Shown: positions 24,246 through 32,642 of the stretch, piece by piece
Position numbering within the stretch: the stretch's first letter is position 1
How the letters are laid out: every line of letters starts with the position of its first letter
The notes under the pieces: model-generated
The model's database searches: none
What the model was told of the DNA's origin: nothing
The model's input: only the letters and a program-made list of their open reading frames with translations
Assembly: GCA_037974335.1 (NCBI GenBank)
Contig: CM075729.1
Coordinates: 111,148,437 to 111,212,436 of the forward strand
Reading direction: 5' to 3'
DNA length: 64,000 bases
Origin: Prionace glauca
Lineage: Eukaryota > Chordata > Chondrichthyes > Carcharhiniformes > Carcharhinidae
Position numbers and translations under genes: made by a program

Positions 24246-24271
24246 CGTTTGCACGATTGTAGTCGCTCTCC
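24246..24271 (-). CDS. Possible cytoplasmic-tail exon of MHC gene 2
   Basis: A 26-bp segment on the minus strand is flanked by TTTTACAG and GTAAGG. In one frame it reads ESDYNRANG, reminiscent of class I tails with a tyrosine. However, the phase-1 end of the TM exon (24698) would give a different frame, so either another small exon intervenes or this is not the true exon. Bases 23600-24245 may hold further tail or 3' UTR sequence but nothing firm can be named. Confidence 0.35.
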
Positions 24272-24697
24272 CTGTAAAACAAAGAATGTTCAGTGAGTGA
24301 TGAGACGGAGAGAAAATCAGAGACAGAGGCTGGAACTCTCACTCGCACTGAGTTCCTACAACCAAATTCTGAACCTTCACTCCCACCACAACCTGAGACC
24401 CTCACTCCCAGTCTGACCCTGGACCATGACTCTGACCTGAAACCGTCACTGATACCCTGAACTCCAGTCCGCAATCTGAGACTCTTCCCACAATTCACAG
24501 ACACTCCCCCTTTATCATGAGCCCCCTACACTCCCATCCCAACCCTGGGGATGTTCCACCCATTCTGTGCTCCCCCCCCCCACCCCGACCCACAACACCA
24601 ACCTGAGACACACAGCCTGAGCCACCCCCACCCTGGAATACTCTCCCAGAATCCCTCCCCCCCAGTGAAGAGCTGCTATTTTCCCTCCAATTCCTAC

Positions 24698-24802
24698 CTC
24701 TCTTCTTGTAGATGACGACAGCCACAATGATGAGAGCGATGAGCACGAGGACCCCGACCACAATCCCGACAGTAACAGCAACCTGGGAGTGAGACTTTGG
24801 TT
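24698..24802 (-). CDS. MHC class I transmembrane exon of gene 2
   Basis: The 105-bp exon has acceptor TCTAACAG and donor GTAGGA, both in phase 1, matching the end of alpha3. It encodes a short connecting peptide (EPKSHSQ), a hydrophobic helix (VGIVVGVLVLIALIIVAVVI) and a stop-transfer YKKR. It lies 10.97 kb downstream of the gene 2 alpha3 exon on the same strand. The equivalent exon in unit 3 is 51070-50966. Confidence 0.85.
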
Positions 24803-24807
24803 CTGTT

Positions 24808-24893
24808 AGAGAGAGAATCAGAGAGACTGAGTGAATCAGGGAGAGGGAAAAGTGAGAATCAGAGAGAGAGAATGTGAGAAAGTGGGACAAAAT

Positions 24894-24926
<33 letters not shown>

Positions 24927-25020
24927 GGCTAGCATCTCAGAGTGAGTGAGGGAGTGAATGAGAGATACAGAAAGCTCAGACAGAGAGAATGAGAGGGTGA
25001 ATCAGAGAGAGAGAGAGAAT
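24808..25020. repeat. GA-rich simple repeat beside the TM exon
   Basis: Imperfect (GAGA)n and AGAATCAGAGAGA stretches; on the gene strand this is a long pyrimidine tract upstream of the TM acceptor. Shared with unit 3 (51075-51190). Confidence 0.8.
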
Positions 25021-25039
25021 CAGCAAACACAGGAAAAAG

Positions 25040-25540
25040 GACACAGGAACCGTCCATCCGGCCCATCCAGTTGATCCTGGTATTTATGTTCCATTTGAGC
25101 TTCTTCCCATCATTCCTCACCTAATTCAATCAATTTAACTCTATTTCCCCTCCCTCATTTGCTTGTCTATCTTCCCCTTAAACTGTTCAGTTCAGTTCAG
25201 CCACTCCCTGTGGCAACGAGCTCCACATTCTCATCACTCTTTGAGTGAAGAGTTTTCTCATGAATTCCCCATTGAGTTTCTTGTATTGATGGCCACTGGA
25301 TAGGCTCTTCCCACAAGAGGAACACTCTCAATGTGTCTGTCTATAAAAAACCTTTCATAATTTTAAACTCCTCGATTAGATCAGCTCTCAGCCTTCTGTT
25401 TTCCTGAGAGCAGAGACCCAGCCGGTTAATCCTTTCCTGAGATGTCCACCCACTCATTTCTGGAATCATCTCTGTAAATCTTCTCTGCACTTTCTCCCTG
25501 ACTCTATATCCTTTGTATCAAATGGTGACTGGAACTGCAC
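25040..25540 (-). mobile_element. CR1-type LINE 3' part
   Basis: Same element as 51290-51830. It ends abruptly at about 25537 where the retroviral fossil starts. The missing 5' portion resumes at 28890-29290 beyond inserted elements. Confidence 0.7.
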
Positions 25541-27858
25541 ATGGTCACAGAATTATCACATAATACAGAATTATGCAAAGTACTCACAATCAAACAACAA
25601 CTGCACTGCGCGTATCATCCGCAGGCAGCGGGAATTGTGGAAAGGGCTAATGGGACTTTAAAAGAAAAATTACCTAAACTGACTGAAGAAACTGGATTAA
25701 ATTGGCTGAGGGTATTGCCCTTGACATTGTCTCACATGCGGGTGACTCTCTATTCGCGGACCGGACTGTCAGCTGCAGAGATAGTCTATGGTGGGCCAAT
25801 GAGGACTGCCTGGGATGCCCATGAAAATCCCCTAGAGGGATTAGACCTCCATGTGATGGGGGAACAGATGGAGAATTATTTGAAGCAATTAACACTTTCT
25901 CTGAAGTTTCTCCATTCACAGATGAAACAGGCACATCTCCCACAGACAGCAGGGACAGCTACCTCTCAATACCCCGTGGTCGAACCTGGAGATTACGTAT
26001 TGGTAAAGAACTGGGATAGGAAGAAATTAGGACAACGCTGGAGCGGACCTTTTCAACTACTACTGACCACATCGACTTCCATCAAACTTGAAGGACGTTC
26101 AAGTTGGCTACACTTGTCTGAGTACAAGATGATTGTCTCCAACCCAGATACAAACACAGGATGAAGATCTTCATTATATTTTTCGGACTTTGTGGATTAT
26201 TTGGACTTATTGGACACATGGTAGTAAAAAAAAGTTACCAAAGACTGCACGCTAATACTTATATATATATGTCATATATGTGTGTTGAAAAATTGAATAT
26301 TAGCAACTGTTGGGTTTGTAGCCATATCCCTGTCCATTTGTGGGAAGGAATACCTCTCCAATCCCTCCCATCCGATATAGCAGAAACAGTTGAATGGATT
26401 CGATGTCAAAACCCGACAGGGATCGGGAGAGATATGATAGAATGGAAACTGGCTGGCTATGAAATGATTAGGTTTTCAACCTGGTACCAGCCTGCTTATA
26501 ATCATGCCTTACTTCCACCCTCCCTTGTCATCCCCTTGAATGATGTGCGAGGTTCCCTATGTTTTAGTAAATCAGAGAAAGGAAAGTTGATGGGGCAAAA
26601 TAGATGCAACCTTACAGCTGAGTGGCAAGGACCAAAAGCAAATCTATCTAACAAGGGTATGTTTGTTCTTGATTGGTCTAAAGTAAGGAATATAACCTCT
26701 AATAGCTTCTGGGCACATACTTCCCATACACTCTGGATGACATTGGCTGATGATTTTATGGCCTATAATGGAACAACTGACAAACGTAACAGCGGCAGAA
26801 GCCAGGACAACTGGACAAGCACTGGCCGAGATCTCAGCTGAGCTGGTGCTGTCCGGACTGTGGCATTACAAAATCAACTGGCTTTAGATTATCTGTTAGC
26901 CTCACAGGGAGGCACGTGTGCTATTATAGGTCAGGAATGCTGCACTTATATCCCAGAAACATCTGAAAATATCACCAACCTGGCTGAACATATTGAGAAA
27001 CTGGCTACTCAGATTCAAGAGGTTGGCTGTGAATTTCATGAGAATAACCCACCGGGTTGGTTAGGATGGTTGGGTCACGGATTATTCGATTGGATCTTTA
27101 AGGCTTTTATTTTGCTATTATTACTGTTGCTTGGGATAGGATTGCTTGGTTGCTTGTGTAAATGCGTTACTAATCGAGTCATGGATATACCTGTTTAGTT
27201 AGTTGTCATGATGTGACAAAAGGAGGGAATGTGTATGAATGAAGCAGTGCATGATGGGAAAAAAATGGTCAAGTATTTGGTATAAAATAAAGGAAAGCTG
27301 ACCAAGCTATTCCAAAAGGCCAGACCCCTGTAAAACTGACTCTGAATCACCTAAGTCATGACTAACACCCGAGAAGGCCAAATGACTGGCCTCAGTCTGT
27401 CTTGATATAGTTGACTCCATATACCCTGAGATAATATACAGGAAATTAGATAAGGTCAGATGAGGGAGTCACAGAAATTTTTATTACATCGGGAAACAAG
27501 ATATGATCAGGGATCACAGAACCTTCTTGTCTCCTCAAAGGGCAAGATAATATTATTGATGAGACAAAGAGGTCTCAGAGGTCACCGAATCCTAATACAA
27601 TTGATGATGTATTACTGCTTGTATTACTAATTGAACATGTACACTGATAAGAAAAAGGTATAACTATGGAACTGATTCTAGAAGCTGGCGCGGTCTTGGG
27701 ATAGAGTCAGCAGTTTGCAGGAACTGCTCTCTGTCTCCAAAATTCTGCCAGATACTGCATGCAGTTTTGTGGTAATAAAGGCTAGCTGTTTTTTCAAAGC
27801 AAACTTTGTTAAGTTTTAATATCACAGCTTGGAAAACAAGAAATTCTCCACTACAAGA
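25541..27858 (+). mobile_element. Endogenous retrovirus fossil, gammaretrovirus-like: integrase end, env, 3' LTR
   Basis: A 5'-truncated provirus. Parts: C-terminal integrase (about 25541-26164; HCAYHPQAAGIVERANGTLK), env (about 26161-27198) with a surface-subunit CWVC motif and a transmembrane-subunit CX6CC motif followed by a membrane anchor, a purine tract near 27219, then a probable 3' LTR (27231 to about 27858, starting TGTGTA, with AATAAA near its end). The pol-env overlap is typical of gammaretroviruses. No gag, protease, RT or 5' LTR is present. The element is broken: besides the large truncation, env carries about one disruption. Env is otherwise well preserved, so it is not very old. 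It is absent from units 1 and 3, hence younger than the duplication. It lies antisense in the alpha3-to-TM intron of gene 2. The LTR right end is approximate. Confidence 0.85.
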
Positions 27859-28275
27859 TTGCAGTTATAACACAGGAAACCCCTTTTGCAGCAGTACTGA
27901 CATCCCTGTCTTTGAAGTTACTTGTGCGATTGTGACTATCCCAGCAGGACTCTTCCTATTGAAAGCCCGTATCGTGATCTGCCATCAGCAGCTGTTAAAA
28001 GCTGGTATCGTAAACCACCATCTGTGTAACGATGTCTAACTAATACAAGTAGGTAAGATTTACAAAGTCTACAAAATAACTGCCACATTAAACTCTCTGT
28101 CTTTATACAAATGAGTGTTAAAGCATGTAAGACATGACCAAATTACTTATATTAATGTCAGGATCAATATAAGCCTGGGAAGATCAGCCATGATGAAGGG
28201 TTATGTTTGTGACATACTCCAGGTACAAAATCCATTAACCCTTTTCCTTCAGGCACAAAATGCATTCATCCTGTT
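27859..28275. other. Unassigned sequence between the retroviral fossil and a LINE
   Basis: No match to the other two units and no recognisable gene. It may include the last part of the LTR or a separate insertion. Confidence 0.3.
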
Positions 28276-28885
28276 CCCTACTTCACCACTGACCAGAAAC
28301 TCAGCTGGACTCACCACATGAACTCAGTGGCTGCAGGACAGGTCAGAGACTAGGAATACTGTGGCAAATAACTCACCTCCTGACTCCCCAGAGCCTATTC
28401 ACCATCTACAAGGCACAAGTCAGGAGTGTGATGGAATACTCCCCACTTGCCTGGATGGGTGCACCTCCAACAACACTCAAGAAGCTTGACACCATCCAGG
28501 ATAAAGCAGCCTGCTTGACAGACACCACATCTACAAACATTCAATCTCTCTACCAACGCTCACTTGCAGCAGTGTGTACTGTCTACAAGATGCACTGCAG
28601 CCATTCACTGAAGATCCTTAAACAGCACCTTAAAAATACACAACCACTTCCAAATAGAGGGACAAGGACAGCAGATAAATGGGAAAACCACCACCTGCAA
28701 GTTCCCCTCCAAGCCATTCACCATCCTGACTTGGAAATATATCACCGTTCCTGCATGGTCACTGCGTCAAAATCCCAGAATTCTCTCCCTAACAGCACTG
28801 TCACCACCACCTTCTCAAGGGCAACTAGGGATGAGCAATAAATGCTGGTCAGCCAGCAACACCCATGTTCCACCAATGAATTAAA
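28276..28885 (+). mobile_element. Jockey-type LINE (family B), 3' end
   Basis: Matches 53330-53940 closely, with SVMEYSPLAWMGAPPTTLKK readable at about 28420-28490. It ends AATAAATGCTGGTCAGCCAG then an A-rich tail. The sequence after it is the same as in unit 3, so it is the same insertion. The 5' part is missing, apparently lost with the arrival of the retroviral fossil. Confidence 0.8.
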
Positions 28886-28889
28886 AAAA

Positions 28890-29290
28890 AATCCACTTTT
28901 GTCACTCCGAATAACTCCCTTTCCTCACAATCTCTGCTTCTATCTCAAAGTCAGTGAGTGATCCATTCTGTCACTCATCCCCGAACTCTACATGTTTCAC
29001 CTTGTCAATCAGTCCATCACAAACACCCTTTTCTATTACATTTGAAAAATTAGATGATATTATATCTATTACAGTAACATTGTCTATTTCCTTTGTTACA
29101 TCCTCAAAAAATCCACTAACTGGAGTAAAACAAGATTTTCCATTTCAAAATCCATGCTGACTGTTCATTGTTAGAGTATTTGATTCTGGATTTTCATGAA
29201 TTGTCTCCAATAGAAGGAATTCCATTATTTTTCTGAATATTGATATTAATCTGACTGAAGTAAACTTCCAGGATGCACTGGGTCCTGTCC
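28890..29290 (-). mobile_element. CR1-type LINE, 5' part
   Basis: Corresponds to 400-775 in unit 1 and 53941-54330 in unit 3. Minus-strand RT remnants only. Confidence 0.65.
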
Positions 29291-29364
29291 TACTGTAATA
29301 TTTGATATGATTTATTTAGTCACATGTATTGGTACACAATGAAAAGTATTGTTTCTTGAATATA

Positions 29365-29560
29365 CTTGGCCCTGTCTACCCTCAAGTATCCCAGGCACAC
29401 TATGCCCTACCTCCTGTAATATCCCAGGATACACCAGGCCCTGTCTACCCTCTAATATCCCAGGCACACTGGGCCCCACCTCCTGTAATATCCTGTGATA
29501 CTCTGGATCATCGCATACAGTAATATCCCAGGATACACCAGGCCCTGTCTATCCACTGAT
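29365..29560. repeat. Degenerate ~29-bp minisatellite, truncated by PLE insertion
   Basis: Copies of the TAATATCCCAGG/CAGGCCCTGTC unit. The array stops at the left end of the PLE (29563); a last trace continues at 35540. Confidence 0.75.
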
Positions 29561-29562
29561 AT

Positions 29563-32500
29563 AGTAAAAAGTCTGACAACACCAGGTTTTAGTCCAACCG
29601 ATTTATTTGATAATATTCTCACAAGCTTTCGAGGGGGCAGCCTCTTCGTCAGGTGAATGGAGAGTTCTGGCCTCAGACAGACAGAGCATATAAAGCACAG
29701 ACAGTTTAGAGATTGCTGATTAGAATGCGAATCCTTACACCTAACCTGCTGTTCAAGACCTAAAGTGGCTGATAATGTGAGTGGAAGGAGCACTGATCAC
29801 AGTTTAAAGAGATGTGTATTGTCTCCAGACAGTACAGTAAGTGAGGTTTTGCAAACCCAGGCAAGTCACGGGGGTTACAGATAGTGCGACATGAACCCAA
29901 GATCCCTGTTGAGACCGTCCTCATGTGTGCGGAACTTGGCTATTAGTCTCTGTTCAGCGACTCTGCGCTGTCGTGTGTCGTGAAGGCCGCCTTGGAGAAT
30001 GCTTACCCGAAGGTCAGAGGCTGAATGCCCGTGACCGCTGAAGTGTTCGCCAACAGGAAGGGAACAGTCTTGCCTGGTGACTGTCGAGCGATGTTCATTC
30101 ATCTGTTGTCGTAGCGTCTGCATGGTCTCCCCAATGTACCATGCTTCAGGACATCCTTTCTTGCAACGTATCAGGTAGACAATGTTGGCCGAGTTGCAAG
30201 AGTATTTACCATGTACCTGGTGGATGGTATTCTCACGTGTGATGATGGTATCCATGTCGATGATCCGGCATGTCTTGCAGAGGTTGCTGTGGCAGGGTTG
30301 TGTGGTATTGTGGTCACTGTTCTCCTGAAGGCTGGGTAGTTTGCTGCGAACAATGGTCTGTTTGAGGTTGTGTGGTTGTCTGAAAGCAAGAAGTGGGGGT
30401 GTGGGGATAGCCCTGGCGAGATGTTTGTCTTCATCAATGATATGTTGAAGACTCCGGAGAAGATGTCGTTGCTTCTCCGCTCCGGGGAAGTACTGGACGA
30501 CGAAGGGTACTCTGTCCATTGTGTCCCGTGTTTGCCTTCTGAGGAGATCGGTGCGGTTTTTCGCTGTGGCACATCGGAACTGCCGATCTATGAGTCGAGC
30601 ACCATATCCTGTTCTTATGAGGGCATCTTTCAGGGTCTGGAGGTGTCTGTCACGATCCTCCTCATCTGAGCAAATCCTGTGTATACGGAGGGCTTGTCCA
30701 TAGGGAATAGCTTCTTTAACATGTTTAGGGTGGAAACTGGAGAAGTGGAGCATTGTGAGATTGTCTGTGGGTTTGCGGTACAGTGAGGTGCTGAGGTGAC
30801 CGTCCTTAATGGAGATAAGTGTGTCCAAGAATGCAACTGATTCTGGGGAATAGTCCATGGTGAGTCTGATGGTGGGGTGGAATTTGTTGATATCATCATA
30901 TAGTTGTTTCAGTGATTGTTCACCATGAGGCCAAAGGAAGAAAATGTCATCGATGTATCTAGTGTATAGTATCGGTTGAAGATTCTGTGCAGTGAAGAAG
31001 TCTTGTTCGAACCTGTGCATGAAGATGTTGGCATATTGAGGTGCAAATTTGGTCCCCATGGCTGTTCCGTGTGTCTGGATGAAAAACTGGTTGTTGAAGG
31101 TGAAGAGATTGTGGTCCAGGATAAAGCGGATGAGTTGTAAAATTGCATCTGGAAACTGGCAGTTGTCAGCATTGAGTACTGAGGCAGTCGCAGCAATGCC
31201 ATCGTTGTGGGGGATGTTGGTGTAGAGCGCTGAGACATCCATTGTGACGAGGAGTGTCCCTGGTTCAACTGCTCCGTGTGTGCTGAGTTTCAGTAGGAAG
31301 TCCGTAGTGTCGCGACAAAAGCTGGGGGTTCTTTGTACAATGGGTTTCAGGATGCCCTCGACGTAGCCGGAGAGGTTCTCACACAGAGTTCCATTGCCCG
31401 ATACGATGGGACGGCCAGGTGTGTTTGCCTTGTGTATCTTTGGGAGGCAGTAGAGATCTCCAATGCGGGGAGTACGTGGAATGAGAGCACGGAGGGTGCT
31501 CTGAAGGTCCGGATCAAAGGTCTTGATCAGATTGTTGAGTTGACGAGTGTGTTCTTTGGTCGGATCTGTGGGTAATTGTCTGTAGTGTTCCTCATTGTTT
31601 AGTTGTCGGTACACTTCTTTACAGTAATCCGTTCTGTTCAGTATGACGATGGCCCCTCCTTTGTCTGCTGGTTTGATGACAATGTTGCGGTTTGTCTTGA
31701 GAGCGTGGATGGCGTTGCGTTGTGCTTGGGTGATGTTTGGGGCTGTCTTGTGAGTGCGGCTGATGAATCTGGTGTTAACGCACCTCCTGATGGTTTGGGC
31801 GTACAAGTCCAGTCGAGGGCAGCGGCCTTCCGGAGGAGTCCAATTGGATTCCTTCCTCTTAGGCTGTTGCACTGCGGATCTCTCTGTCAGCTGTTCCGGT
31901 TCATCGACTGTCTCATTGTGTTCGTTGCTGGCCTGTTGGGGTTTGTGGAAAAACTCCCGCAGCCTCATTCGCCTGATGAATTCCTCTGTGTCCGCTGCGA
32001 GACTGATGGGGTCCATTTTGGTGGTGGGGCAGAAATTGAGCCCTCGGCTGAGAACTTCCATTTCATCTGGTTGAAGTGTGTAGTCCGACAAGTTGACAAT
32101 AGACCTCCCTGCGGTAGTGCTGTTTTCTATTGTGGAGCCGGGGGAGGCTTGGTTGTTGCTGGCGGCGATGCCGAGTTTCTCAAGTTTCCTATTCTTGGTG
32201 TGCATGTAGGTGGTGTAGTTTCTTTGTCTCATTTGCTTGGCAGAGTTTCGCAGTTGGTCTGCATCCTGAGCACAAGTTGAGAATATGTATTCCATTTTAG
32301 TTTCCAGGGTGTGGCGTTTGCTGTAAAGCTGGTGTATGAGGTGGTTGAGAAGTGTGAGAGAGGTGCGACGGCAAAGTCTCTCAGCGTAGTCTGTGTTATA
32401 GGTTGCCCTGAGTGGGTTCGTGATCTGTAGTCCTTTTGGTATCTTGTCTGCTTTCTTGCATCTCTGTAAAAACTTGATGTCTGTGTCGATATGCGCAATC

Positions 32501-32604
32501 TTCTTGGAGATCCTCTCCACTTGGATCCGGCAGTTTGTGGTGTCGATAGTAGTCATGATGTGGGTATGCCGGCGTTGGACTGGCGTGAACACAGTAAAAA
32601 GTCT
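29563..32604 (-). mobile_element. Penelope-like element, minus-strand copy of a head-to-head pair
   Basis: Full-length-looking PLE. It has a 3' tail (29563-29874) with AATAAATCGGTTGGACT and CTGGTGTTGTCAGACTTTTT, the open frame 32556-29875, and a 5' end carrying ACTGTGTTCACGCCAGTCCA and CCGGCATACCCACATC. That 5' sequence also occurs at the 3' end of the plus copy (35500-35539), as expected for PLE pseudo-LTRs. It abuts an inverted second copy. Confidence 0.92.
29875..32556 (-). CDS. PLE protein: reverse transcriptase with C-terminal GIY-YIG endonuclease
   Basis: An uninterrupted 893-codon frame whose ATG at 32556 lies just inside the terminal repeat (MTTIDTTNCRIQ). It codes for the single replication protein of Penelope-like elements. 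Domains in order: N-terminal helical region; PKIHK and GRPIVSGNGTL before RT motif A (VTMDVSALYTNIPHNDG, about residue 430); motif B GTAMGTKFAPQYAN; motif C YIDD (about residue 534); thumb; and GIY-YIG with VYLIRCKKG, WYIGET (about residue 805), NEHRS and a C-terminal LRVSILQGG...EQRLIAKFRTHEDG. All expected catalytic motifs are visible. It differs from the inverted partner at only about eight residues. The long intact frame implies recent activity. No capsid or envelope gene is present. Confidence 0.93.
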   Translation of the reverse strand: MTTIDTTNCRIQVERISKKIAHIDTDIKFLQRCKKADKIPKGLQITNPLRATYNTDYAERLCRRTSLTLLNHLIHQLYSKRHTLETKMEYIFSTCAQDADQLRNSAKQMRQRNYTTYMHTKNRKLEKLGIAASNNQASPGSTIENSTTAGRSIVNLSDYTLQPDEMEVLSRGLNFCPTTKMDPISLAADTEEFIRRMRLREFFHKPQQASNEHNETVDEPEQLTERSAVQQPKRKESNWTPPEGRCPRLDLYAQTIRRCVNTRFISRTHKTAPNITQAQRNAIHALKTNRNIVIKPADKGGAIVILNRTDYCKEVYRQLNNEEHYRQLPTDPTKEHTRQLNNLIKTFDPDLQSTLRALIPRTPRIGDLYCLPKIHKANTPGRPIVSGNGTLCENLSGYVEGILKPIVQRTPSFCRDTTDFLLKLSTHGAVEPGTLLVTMDVSALYTNIPHNDGIAATASVLNADNCQFPDAILQLIRFILDHNLFTFNNQFFIQTHGTAMGTKFAPQYANIFMHRFEQDFFTAQNLQPILYTRYIDDIFFLWPHGEQSLKQLYDDINKFHPTIRLTMDYSPESVAFLDTLISIKDGHLSTSLYRKPTDNLTMLHFSSFHPKHVKEAIPYGQALRIHRICSDEEDRDRHLQTLKDALIRTGYGARLIDRQFRCATAKNRTDLLRRQTRDTMDRVPFVVQYFPGAEKQRHLLRSLQHIIDEDKHLARAIPTPPLLAFRQPHNLKQTIVRSKLPSLQENSDHNTTQPCHSNLCKTCRIIDMDTIITRENTIHQVHGKYSCNSANIVYLIRCKKGCPEAWYIGETMQTLRQQMNEHRSTVTRQDCSLPVGEHFSGHGHSASDLRVSILQGGLHDTRQRRVAEQRLIAKFRTHEDGLNRDLGFMSHYL

Positions 32605-32642
32605 AAGAAAATGTCATCGATGTATCTAGTGTATAGCATCGG
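32605..32642. other. 38-bp filler at the PLE head-to-head junction
   Basis: This patch is an exact reverse complement of 34099-34136 in the RT region of the plus copy, and matches 30938-30975 in the same orientation with one mismatch. It sits between the 5' end of the minus copy and the truncated 5' start of the plus copy. It looks like a templated insertion made during integration. Confidence 0.9.

Noticed and set aside
26161-27198. env as a domesticated host gene (syncytin-like)
   Set aside because: The frame is not whole and the element is private to one paralogue. It fits a fossil better than a captured gene.
29555-29565. Clear target-site duplication for the large PLE pair
   Set aside because: CACTGATAT against CACTGCAAT is too imperfect, and the site lies in a degenerate repeat, so I do not claim it.
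31603-32280. 225-codon frame antisense to the PLE (and its twin at 32794-33471)
   Set aside because: Shadow of the highly conserved PLE coding strand.
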